Below, in pieces: positions 38,978 to 46,266 of a stretch of DNA of 64,000 nt. The notes beneath the pieces are model-generated. The model ran no database searches and was not told the DNA's origin. It saw nothing but the letters and a program-made list of their open reading frames with translations. The position numbers were made by a program, and so were the translations under genes. The DNA is taken from positions 22,758 through 86,757 of the forward strand of contig JAFDVJ010000008.1 in assembly GCA_018269075.1 (NCBI GenBank). The letters run 5' to 3'. Source of the stretch: Acidobacteriota bacterium. Lineage in GTDB: Bacteria > Acidobacteriota > Blastocatellia > Pyrinomonadales > Pyrinomonadaceae. Position 1 is the stretch's first letter. The number at the start of each line of letters is the position of its first letter.

Positions 38978-39742
38978 TTATCTTTCGTAAAGCAGATATT
39001 TCGGGTTCGTGTCGCTGCGTTCGAAGCCCCGGATGACGAGGCCGGCGGCGAAGGCTTCCTCCGATTCCCGCTTGATCCGTTCCTGAATGCGGACGGCGGT
39101 TTTCGTGTCGCGGACGACGAGCTCGTTCCAGTCGGGCGGAATCTCGATCGTGCCGGCGACCGCGCCGGTTTCCGCGTAATCTTCGCCCTTCGAAAAGGCG
39201 ACGACCTTCGGCGAATCGAGATACCAGTCGGCGAAAAAGCGGTCGCTGTCGACGCCGACGTCGGCGCTCCGCTGCTCGGCGCTCGATTCGGCGTCGGTTC
39301 CGTAAAAGTTCGGCAGATAATGATTGATCTGGACGCCGAGCCGTTCGAGATTGAAAAAGGCGTTGCGCGCGAGCACCGGCTGATACGTCCAGCGGATGAA
39401 TTTGACGCCGTCGGCCAAAGATCGCTCGCGCTGCGCCCATTTGAGCTTCGCGCCGATGCCGAGCCCCTGCAGACGGGTGTCGACGGCCGTCATATGCGAG
39501 TAAAACGCGCGTTCCTTTGCCGGACCGAGAAACATCGGCAGCGAAAGGACGAAGCCGGCGAGCCGGCCGTCGAGATACGCGCCGAGCGTGAAGCCGCCGG
39601 CGTAGCGCGCGACGATCAGGTGGCGGACGGGCGAAATCTCCATATCGGGCGCGGCGAAAACGTCGCGCTGCATAAAGATGCACTCGCGCATCGCCTCAAT
39701 CGTTTCGACTTCGCGGATCGTTACTTCGGGTCGTTCGTTCAT
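38978..39742 (-). CDS. GNAT-superfamily acetyltransferase-like protein (COG3375-type)
   Basis: This 254-residue protein has an N-terminal GNAT core: TLGAYLDGRLAGFVLSLPMF, then YSHMTAVDTRLQGLGIGAKLKWAQR, which holds the acetyl-CoA loop (R-x-x-G-x-G). WTYQPVLARNAFFNLERLGVQ follows in the family. The C-terminal half is a less typical domain (VAGTIEIPPDWNELV). Such proteins sometimes accompany N-acylamino acid racemase-like genes. None is present here. It lies upstream of the Rieske gene across a hairpin. Confidence 0.82.
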   Translation of the reverse strand: MNERPEVTIREVETIEAMRECIFMQRDVFAAPDMEISPVRHLIVARYAGGFTLGAYLDGRLAGFVLSLPMFLGPAKERAFYSHMTAVDTRLQGLGIGAKLKWAQRERSLADGVKFIRWTYQPVLARNAFFNLERLGVQINHYLPNFYGTDAESSAEQRSADVGVDSDRFFADWYLDSPKVVAFSKGEDYAETGAVAGTIEIPPDWNELVVRDTKTAVRIQERIKRESEEAFAAGLVIRGFERSDTNPKYLLYER

Positions 39743-39744
39743 TT

Positions 39745-39795
39745 GGATTTCGGATTATGTCGATTTCGGATTTCGGATTTCGGATTTCGGATTTG
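39745..39795. repeat. GATTTCG heptamer array
   Basis: Five to six units with one interruption lie here, immediately upstream of the acetyltransferase start codon at 39742. A GAATCTTAAAT-type stretch follows. Confidence 0.8.
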
Positions 39796-39824
39796 AAATC
39801 TTAAATCTCGAATCTTAAATTTTT

Positions 39825-40286
39825 TTAAATTACGTGCTCGGTGAACCAGTCTTCTGCAACTTTCTCAATTTGCTGCGTTTCTGTCAATCGGACGATTTCC
39901 CTGACGAAATTGATCAGCCGGAGCCGGCCGTCGGCGCGGTATTTCGCCGGGATTTCGTCGCGGATTTGGCGGACGAGCTGTTCGACGTTCGCGGCGATCT
40001 TGAAGAGCACCATTTTTTCGGTCCGGGTGTGCTTTAAGATCCAGTGCGTCTTGCGGATCGCGTTCTGGCCGCACTCGCCCCAGAAGGCGAAATCGCCTTT
40101 TTCATTATACGCGATCAGATCGGGTTTGTAGCGCAGGCCGACGCGCGTTTCGATCTCGAGATCCGGGTAACTGCCGGCGAACATCGTGTAGGCGAGCGCC
40201 TTCATCAAAACGTGCTCGTAGCTTTCGCCCGGCCGCTGCCAGAGCCGCATCCGTTTTCCGGCCAGCTGAAAATCGTGAAGCATCAA
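39825..40286 (-). CDS. YaeQ-like protein
   Basis: This 153-residue protein has YEHVLMKALAYTMFAG, VGLRYKPDLIAYNEKGDFAFWGECGQ and KTHWILKHTRTEKMVLFK, an arrangement matching the PD-(D/E)xK-like YaeQ fold (D-P-D then E-x-G). The D and E are in KPDLIAY and GECGQ. YaeQ proteins are of uncertain role. The assignment is moderate. It is divergent from the DUF4388 gene, with a 120-bp shared promoter region. Confidence 0.65.
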   Translation of the reverse strand: MMLHDFQLAGKRMRLWQRPGESYEHVLMKALAYTMFAGSYPDLEIETRVGLRYKPDLIAYNEKGDFAFWGECGQNAIRKTHWILKHTRTEKMVLFKIAANVEQLVRQIRDEIPAKYRADGRLRLINFVREIVRLTETQQIEKVAEDWFTEHVI

Positions 40287-40409
40287 TTTTATCGTAAATC
40301 GCGCGGCGCTTTTTGTGAAATTTTGCTTAACTTTTTCCGGCCGGATTTGATATCATAAAAAACGGCGAAGTTATACCCCTTCCTTGATCGCCGTCAACTC
40401 TTCAAAAAA

Positions 40410-41975
40410 ATGACTTCTCCGAACAACCTCGAAATTACCGGAAATCTGATGCTGCATCCGCTGCCCGAACTGCTCGTCGAAATTATGCAGGCGCGGCTCG
40501 ACGGCTCGCTGCGGCTGGCGCATCAGAACAACAAGACGATCGTCTACGTCAAGGCCGGCGAAGTCGTCTTCGCCGTGTCCAACCAGCGCCGTCACCGGAT
40601 CTTCGAGATGCTCCTCGAAGCCGCCGCCGTCACCAAACAGCAGCTCGTCGAGATTCCCGAGTTCACCAACGATTTCGCGCTCGCCAAGGCGCTGCAGGAA
40701 AAGGAGATATTTCCGGCGTCGCTGATCAAGACGATTTTCACGCAGCAGATCGAGGCGATTCTCAGAGACGCGATCGGCTGGCCGGAAGGCGTCTGGACGT
40801 TCAGCCCGCTCGCCCGCATCAAGGACGACATTCATTTCAAGATCGATCTGCCGAGCCTGCTCGTCGATTATGCCCGGAGCCTGCAGAAAGAGGTCGTCAT
40901 CCGGCGTTTTAAAAGCTTTCGCGAGGCCTTCGGCCGCAAATCGACGCCGCCCGCGCAGATCAATCTGCTGCCGCAGGAAGCCTTTCTGCTGTCGCGGTTC
41001 GAGAGCAATTTTCAGACGATCGAGGAGATCAAGACGCTGAGCGGTCTGTCCGACCTCGACACGCTCCAGAAAATCTACGTCCTCTGGCTCGCCGGCTTTC
41101 TCTTCCGGCAGAACTGGGACGCGGCGTTCGACGAAAGACGCCTGACGGCGCTCGTTTCGGCGAAGTTCGAATTGAAGAAACAGGCGCCGCCGCCGGTCGT
41201 CAAAGCGCCCGAGCCGGCGCCCGTCGCGCCGGAAACGAAACCCGAAGCGACGCCGGAAGAAGAAAATCCGGAAGAGCTGACGCTCGAAAAATATCTCAAA
41301 CAGGTCGAAGCCGCCGAAACCCATTACCAGCTGCTCGATATCCCGCACAAGGCGACGACCGCCGAGATCAAACAGGCTTATTTCGGCCTCGCCAAACGCT
41401 TTCACCCCGACCTTTTTCACAAACAGGTCGACGCCAAAATGCAGAGCCGGATCCAGAACGCCTTCAGCGAGATCGCGCACGCCTACGAGACGCTCCGCCA
41501 CAAGGAATCGCGCGAGACCTACGATTTCAAGCTCCGCAAGATCCTGCAGGAGCTCGAAAAGCTGGAAAAACTCGGCATCAAGCCCGAACCGGCGGCCTTC
41601 GACACGCAAAAGACGCTGACCGAAGCGTCGGAGATTTTCGATCACGGCTTCAATCTCCTGATGGAAGAAGACTTCGAACAGGCGCTGCCGTTTCTCGCGC
41701 GCGCCGTCCACCTCGCGCCCGACGTCGGACGCTATCACGCCTACTACGGGAAAGTCCTCTCGGTCGACAAGAACCAGCGCTTCAAGGCCGAGGCCGAGCT
41801 GCAGACGGCGATCAAGCTCGAGACCGACAACCCGGCTCACCGCATTATGCTGGCCGAATTCTTTTTGCAGTATAATCTGGTCAAGCGCGCCGAGGGCGAG
41901 CTCAACCGGCTGCTGGCGATCTTTCCCGACAACAAGGAAGCGAAGGCGTTACTCGACAGTTTGCCAAATAAATAG
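40410..41975 (+). CDS. DUF4388-DnaJ-TPR protein
   Basis: This 521-residue cytoplasmic protein has three parts. The N-terminal PatA-like DUF4388 (about 1-150) begins LEITGNLMLHPLPELLVEIM. An Ala/Pro linker (about 255-290) leads to a J domain (HYQLLDIPHKATTAEIKQAYF with HPD at about 332-334). The C-terminal part has TPR-like repeats (FNLLMEEDFEQALPFLARAVHLAPD). Such proteins are known in Acidobacteriota and Myxococcota as signalling or motility-associated scaffolds. A J domain implies recruitment of DnaK. The HD-domain gene follows. Confidence 0.88.
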   Translation: MTSPNNLEITGNLMLHPLPELLVEIMQARLDGSLRLAHQNNKTIVYVKAGEVVFAVSNQRRHRIFEMLLEAAAVTKQQLVEIPEFTNDFALAKALQEKEIFPASLIKTIFTQQIEAILRDAIGWPEGVWTFSPLARIKDDIHFKIDLPSLLVDYARSLQKEVVIRRFKSFREAFGRKSTPPAQINLLPQEAFLLSRFESNFQTIEEIKTLSGLSDLDTLQKIYVLWLAGFLFRQNWDAAFDERRLTALVSAKFELKKQAPPPVVKAPEPAPVAPETKPEATPEEENPEELTLEKYLKQVEAAETHYQLLDIPHKATTAEIKQAYFGLAKRFHPDLFHKQVDAKMQSRIQNAFSEIAHAYETLRHKESRETYDFKLRKILQELEKLEKLGIKPEPAAFDTQKTLTEASEIFDHGFNLLMEEDFEQALPFLARAVHLAPDVGRYHAYYGKVLSVDKNQRFKAEAELQTAIKLETDNPAHRIMLAEFFLQYNLVKRAEGELNRLLAIFPDNKEAKALLDSLPNK

Positions 41976-41992
41976 TTAAATTAACCTGTGGT

Positions 41993-42117
41993 TTGATTTC
42001 GGATTTCGGATTTCGGATTTCGGATTTATTTTTTCGTGTTCCGACGGGCATTCTTCAATCGAAAAATGTATGATTTAAAGACTTAAGACTCAGGACTTAA
42101 GACTCAGGAGTCAAGTC
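41993..42117. repeat. GATTTCG array and CTTAAGACT array
   Basis: A GATTTCG array (41993-42027) and a GACTTAAGACTCAGGACT array (about 42078-42117) fill most of the gap before the HD-domain gene. Confidence 0.8.
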
Positions 42118-42144
42118 TTTGCTCTGAAGATCGATTACTTAACT

Positions 42145-42762
42145 ATGGAAAGCATTTTTGTCAACGACGCGCCGCGCGATTCGTTTTCTGACGATCCTTT
42201 GGCGCAGATCTCGGCGTCGATGGACGAATTCGAAGGCTACGCGCACCCGCACGGCCGCCGCGTCGCCGCCATTGCCGAGGCGCTCGCCGAAAAATTCAAT
42301 TTCGCGTCGCACGACCGGTACGCGCTGCGGCAGGCCGCGCTCGTCCACGACATCGGCGAGATGGTGATGAACCGCGAATACATTCACGCGAGCCGTCTGC
42401 TGCGCGAGGACGAGCGGATCGATATGCAGCGCCACACGGTGATCGGCGAACAGGAAGCGGCCAAACGCGGTTTGAGCCGCGCCGTCCAGCTGCTGATCCG
42501 CTGGCATCACGAATGGTGGAACGGGACGGGCTACCCGGACGCGCTCGAACACGAGCAAATCCCGCTCGCCGCCCGCATCCTGCGCGTCGCCGACACCTAC
42601 GCGGCGATGACCGATTCGCGCCCGTACAGCGTCGCGATCTCGGCCGCCGAAGCGCGCCGCTATCTCGTCGAATGGTCGGGCATCGAATTCGACCCGAAAG
42701 TCGTCAAGGCATTTCTGACGCTCGAAAATATGCTCGAGCTCGAATCTTATAACGAAAGTTAG
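42145..42762 (+). CDS. HD-GYP-like phosphohydrolase
   Basis: This 205-residue protein has the HD-domain metal ligands: His at 34 or 36, HD at 68-69 in ALVHDIGE, and HHEWWNGTGYP at 121-131, the GYP motif. Residue 72 is Glu where HD-GYP enzymes usually have Lys (HDIGK), so activity on cyclic di-GMP is unsure. The C-terminal helix RYLVEWSGIEFDPKVVKAFL is also family-typical. No receiver domain is attached. It follows the DUF4388-DnaJ gene in the same orientation. Confidence 0.87.
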   Translation: MESIFVNDAPRDSFSDDPLAQISASMDEFEGYAHPHGRRVAAIAEALAEKFNFASHDRYALRQAALVHDIGEMVMNREYIHASRLLREDERIDMQRHTVIGEQEAAKRGLSRAVQLLIRWHHEWWNGTGYPDALEHEQIPLAARILRVADTYAAMTDSRPYSVAISAAEARRYLVEWSGIEFDPKVVKAFLTLENMLELESYNES

Positions 42763-42765
42763 CTG

Positions 42766-42849
42766 ATTGTTCGTCGTTCGCTGCCGTCCGCAGATGACGG
42801 TTGAAGGTTTTAATCGAACGACGCATCAGGAAAACAACGAACGACGAAC
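42766..42849. repeat. CGAACGACGAAC inverted pair
   Basis: GTTCGTCGTTCG and AACGAACGACGAAC face each other across a 50-nt spacer between two genes. A related unit lies near 22886. Confidence 0.65.
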
Positions 42850-42857
42850 TATTTTCT

Positions 42858-43793
42858 ATGATCCAAACAAGCAACACGCCGCGCGGCTGGCTGGCCTTTG
42901 AGCTGAACGTCCTGAAACGTCTGAAATTCACGTCGGCCGCGATTCCCTTTACGAGCGATCCCAATCTGGGCGCGTATCTGAAGCGCTGGAAAGTGCGCGT
43001 GCTCGCCAACGATCTGACGCTCGCCGGCTGGACGAAAGCGGTCGCCGCGATCCAGAACAACGGCGAAAAGCTCTCGGACGACGACGTCAATCTGGTGCTC
43101 GAAGACGCCTACGTGCCGCGCTACCGGCTGCAGAACCCGAGCCTGCGCAACTGGTTCGGCGAGACCGACGCGTGGTGGTTCGACAACGTCCGCCAGAACA
43201 TCGAGCGGCTGCCGTCGCCGGTCGCCAAGGCGATCGCGTCGAGCCTCGCGCTCAGCGTCGGCGATTATCTGCTGTCCTTTTCGTCCGAAACGCTCGAACT
43301 GCGCCAGCCGCTCTCGAATGTCTTCCGGCGGCTGCTGAGCGCGCTCCACGAACCGGTCAACAACGGCCAGAACAACACCTGTTCGAACAAGAACGCGTAC
43401 GATTTCGTCAGCGAAAACTTTTCGTCCGACCTGATGTTCCTGCGGCTGCCGCGTGCGCATAATCTCTCGCAGCAGAAATATCTCGGCTGGACGGCGTGGC
43501 GCGAGGAATTTCTGCGCGGCGGCGACGATTTCTGGAAGGATCTCGAAATCCGGCAGGCCGGCCGGATCGGCACGCTGATCGAGACGAAGTCGCAGTATCT
43601 GACGCTGCTCGAAGAGATGCTCCGGACCGCAAAACACATCAAGACGTGGGCGATCGCGCATATCGAGGACGGCTTCATCACGACGCAGGACGTCGTCGAA
43701 ACGATCGGCCGCGCCGAACGCCGCGTCGACACGATCTACACCAAGGATTTTTCCGAACTGACCGGCACGAAAGCCGTCATCATCACGGCTTGA
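42858..43793 (+). CDS. Uncharacterised protein, 311 residues, possibly related to D12-class DNA adenine methylases
   Basis: The start at ATG 42858 is chosen over an upstream one inside a repeat. The N-terminus (RGWLAFELNVLKRLKF ... PNLGAYLKRWKVRVLANDLTLAGW) loosely recalls the GK and ND motifs of D12 adenine methylases, but the catalytic [D/N]PPY motif is absent. Thus an active methylase is unlikely. A helical C-terminus (SQYLTLLEEMLRTAKHIKTW) follows. The TGA stop is the first base triplet of a GATTTCG array (TGATTTCGG). The function is unknown. Confidence 0.75.
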   Translation: MIQTSNTPRGWLAFELNVLKRLKFTSAAIPFTSDPNLGAYLKRWKVRVLANDLTLAGWTKAVAAIQNNGEKLSDDDVNLVLEDAYVPRYRLQNPSLRNWFGETDAWWFDNVRQNIERLPSPVAKAIASSLALSVGDYLLSFSSETLELRQPLSNVFRRLLSALHEPVNNGQNNTCSNKNAYDFVSENFSSDLMFLRLPRAHNLSQQKYLGWTAWREEFLRGGDDFWKDLEIRQAGRIGTLIETKSQYLTLLEEMLRTAKHIKTWAIAHIEDGFITTQDVVETIGRAERRVDTIYTKDFSELTGTKAVIITA

Positions 43794-43825
43794 TTTCGGA
43801 TTTCGGATTTCGGATTTCGGATTGC
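43791..43825. repeat. GATTTCG heptamer array containing the stop codon
   Basis: Four to five units; the TGA of the upstream gene is formed by T plus the first GA of the array. The gap up to 44180 also holds a TCCGTCTTCTGCAAAAGTTT duplicate (about 43979-44030) and no gene. Confidence 0.85.
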
Positions 43826-44180
43826 TCGAATCGGAAGTCAAAGCCGGAATTCGATCGTTCGAAACCCGTTTCGCCGAGTCGGTCGGGGACGAAAAGTATG
43901 TTTCCGCAAAATATTTTTTAGCCGGGAAAATGGTTTTTGAGTAAATTTTGAAAGCTTTTTCGTCGCTTTCGGGCGTTTTTCCGTCTTCTGCAAAAGTTTT
44001 TCCGTCTTCTGCAAAAGTTTTTCCAGCCGCAAAAATTTCTTTTGACGTCAATTTAATAGTTTTTGAGTCTCTTTCAGCTTCGAAAACCGATTTGAAAAGA
44101 AGAGTTGTTCGGCACGGTAATTACCGGGTTTGCGACTCGTTCGTGAACCGCGTTTTCGATTGATTCAGAATCGTTAACCC

Positions 44181-44286
44181 GGCGATCAGTTGTTTTGATC
44201 CACCAAAAACACCAAAAACACTAAATTTCTTTCGCGTTTTTTTAGTGTTTTTGGTGTGTTTCGTGGATCAAAAACAACCGATCGCC
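44181..44286. repeat. MITE-related palindrome (CACTAAAAA core)
   Basis: Arms at 44181-44225 and 44241-44286 are imperfect inverted repeats of ACCAAAAACACTAAA units bounded by GGCGATC/GATCGCC. The core resembles the element at 10307-10363. Terminal repeats are degenerate here. Confidence 0.7.
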
Positions 44287-44401
44287 GTCAGGCAGCTTCA
44301 TTTACCGACAAGTTTCGCAGCGTTTTGTATAACAAATTAAAAGGTGCGTTCGAGCAATGATCGTACCAAACAGTTCTGCTCGAAAAATCCGAAAACAAAC
44401 C

Positions 44402-44460
44402 GGACCGAAAAATCGATGGCGCGGCTTTTTGAAAAAGCAGTGCTGTCGATTTTTCGGTCC
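44402..44460. terminator. 15-bp-stem hairpin downstream of the MFS gene
   Basis: GGACCGAAAAATCGA (44402-44416) and its perfect inverse (44446-44460) flank a 29-nt loop. Each end is followed by a short T-rich stretch, so termination on the minus strand after the MFS gene is plausible. Confidence 0.5.
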
Positions 44461-44487
44461 GTTTTTATCAGAAACGCCCGCGAAATC

Positions 44488-45834
44488 CTACGCTTCGGTA
44501 ACCAGATTTTCTCCCTTTCTCCCTGTCTCCCCTTCTCCCTGTCTCCCCGTCTCCTCTTCTCCCCGTCTCCTCTTCTCCCCTTCTCCATTGCGTTCCCTGA
44601 GAAACCAGACGACGCCGGCGGAGCCGGACAGGATGCCGGAGATCACCGTCAGGATCTGCGGCGAGATGCTGTAGACGGCGAGGCTCGCGAAATAGCTCGA
44701 GAGGCTGAACATCGTGATCTCCGCGCCGCGGTCGAGCGTCGAGATGCGGCCGCGGATGTAATCGGGCAGACTGCGCTGGAACATCGTCTCCTGGACCGCG
44801 TACTCGACGCCGACGATCGCCCGCGAGATAAAGACGAAAAACGCGAGCAGCCACAGGTTCGGCATCACGCCGCCGACCGCGAACAGCGCGCCGTGGACGA
44901 TCAGCGTCCAGCCGATAAACGCGCTGTGGCTGCGGCGCGTTTCGAGGATCGCCGACGCACGGTGCGCGACGAGCATCCCGAAAAACAAACCGAGACCGCC
45001 CGCAAACCACAATATGCCGACCGCGAGATCGGGATTCCAGTTTTCGGCGCGCGCGAAAAAGACGCCGCCCATCCGCTCGAAAACGACGTTGATCGCGCCG
45101 CCGCCGGTCGCCCAGATAATGTTCATCAAAAGGATCGTCAGCGCGAAACGATTCCGCAGCGTGTAGTCGAAGCCTTCGCGGAGCTCGGTCAGAAACGCTT
45201 TTCTTTCCGATTTGTCCTTCATTCGCGTCGCCGCCACGTCGTCGCGCGTCGCTTCTTCGGGAATCAGCCAGACGGAAAAAGCCGAGATCGCGAACGACGC
45301 GGCGTTGATGATAAAAGCCGCCCTGTAGCCGAAATAAGCCGCCGCGAAACCGCCGAGCGCCGAGCCGAGCGCCATCAGCAGAAAGCGCGTCGAGAACATC
45401 AGCGCGGTGCCCGCGAGCAGGCCGTCGCGACCCGTCATATTCGGCGTCGCGGCGTTTTTCGCGCCCTCGAAAAACGCGCCGAACAACGAGAGCAGCGCGG
45501 TCGCGGCGTAGGCGATCCAGAGCGTTTCGGCGTCCGATACGAACAAAAACGCGAGCGCCACGAAAACGCGGATCAGATCCGACCAGATCATCACCTGGCG
45601 CCGCGAAAACCGGTCGACGAACGTGCCGGCGATCGGCGAGAACAGCGCGAACGGCAGCAGCCGCGCGACGAACAGGATGCCGGCCGCCATCGGCGACGCT
45701 TCGGAAACCATCCGGACGAGCCCGAGCCCCGCGATAAAGTTGAACCAGTTGCCCATCTCGGACACGAACTGGCCCCACAAAAGATTGCGGAAATTGCGGT
45801 TGCCTCTCAGTAATTGGCCGTATGTCAGGTTCAT
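44488..45834 (-). CDS. MFS transporter
   Basis: This 448-residue protein starts at ATG 45834 (MNLTYGQLLRGNRNFRNLLWGQFVSE), before twelve predicted helices. The loop motif GxFVDRFSRRQVMIWSD between helices 2 and 3 is the MFS A-motif. The substrate is unknown, and the family resembles EntS/tetracycline-like exporters. The last 35 residues (RERNGEGEKRRRGEEETGRQ onward) are highly charged and are encoded by a polypyrimidine repeat at 44507-44587. The native C-terminus was probably shorter. Confidence 0.9.
   Translation of the reverse strand: MNLTYGQLLRGNRNFRNLLWGQFVSEMGNWFNFIAGLGLVRMVSEASPMAAGILFVARLLPFALFSPIAGTFVDRFSRRQVMIWSDLIRVFVALAFLFVSDAETLWIAYAATALLSLFGAFFEGAKNAATPNMTGRDGLLAGTALMFSTRFLLMALGSALGGFAAAYFGYRAAFIINAASFAISAFSVWLIPEEATRDDVAATRMKDKSERKAFLTELREGFDYTLRNRFALTILLMNIIWATGGGAINVVFERMGGVFFARAENWNPDLAVGILWFAGGLGLFFGMLVAHRASAILETRRSHSAFIGWTLIVHGALFAVGGVMPNLWLLAFFVFISRAIVGVEYAVQETMFQRSLPDYIRGRISTLDRGAEITMFSLSSYFASLAVYSISPQILTVISGILSGSAGVVWFLRERNGEGEKRRRGEEETGRQGEGETGRKGENLVTEA
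44507..44587. repeat. CTCCCTGTCTCC tandem repeat inside the MFS 3' end
   Basis: About 80 bp of CTCCCTGTCTCCCC and CTTCTCCCC units read through the C-terminal coding part of the transporter. The strand asymmetry is complete (pyrimidine on plus). Confidence 0.85.
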
Positions 45835-45912
45835 AAAATTTGGAGCTTCGGTCTTCGACCTTTGATTTTCGCTCTTTCGGTGAACACGAAGATCGAATTT
45901 GATCAAATTAAA

Positions 45913-45942
45913 AAGCCGCCGGGTTCGGAAACCTGACGGCTT
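45913..45942 (-). terminator. Rho-independent terminator
   Basis: On the minus strand AAGCCGTCAGG and CCGGCGGCTT pair around a short loop and are followed by TTTTAATTTG. The hairpin lies between the small ORF at 45970-46092 and the MFS gene. Confidence 0.75.
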
Positions 45943-45969
45943 TGATCTTTTCGAAAAAAATGCAAATGT

Positions 45970-46092
45970 TCAGGTTTTCATCGAATAACGGGCGCCGGTC
46001 GGCGAAAGCATCGACTCGCTGACGATAACAACGCGCGAAACGGCCTTTTGGTTTCGCCGGCAGCATTCGATTTTTGAAAAATTCCGTCTCAT
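45970..46092 (-). CDS. Candidate small protein, 40 residues
   Basis: The frame starts MRRNFSKIECCRRNQK at 46092 and ends SPTGARYSMKT. A GGACGGGA sequence lies about 11 nt upstream and a good terminator follows 28 bp downstream, so a short minus-strand transcript is likely. It is basic with a Cys pair. It may be a small protein or a small RNA. The family is not recognised. Confidence 0.4.
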   Translation of the reverse strand: MRRNFSKIECCRRNQKAVSRVVIVSESMLSPTGARYSMKT

Positions 46093-46172
46093 CTGAAAAA
46101 AATTCCCGTCCGCCTCTGCGGAACGAGTTTTTATGCTATCACTTCGAATGGAGTTAGGGCAAGACATTTTTG

Positions 46173-46265
46173 GGATTTCGGATTTCGGATTTCGGATTTC
46201 GGATTGTTTTCTGATCGGGGCTTAAGACTCAAGACTTAAGACTCAGGACTTAAGACTCAAGACTT
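46173..46265. repeat. GATTTCG array and CTTAAGACT array at the PD40 gene end
   Basis: A GATTTCG array (46173-46204) is followed by ACTTAAGACTCAAGACTT units (46221-46265), which end directly next to the TGA stop (46267-46269) of the CadC-PD40 gene. Confidence 0.85.
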
Positions 46266-46266
46266 A

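Noticed and set aside
43838..44032. 64-codon Lys-rich minus-strand frame
   Set aside because: It arises from a short A/T repeat (TTCTGCAAAAG) and has no start signal or homologous look.
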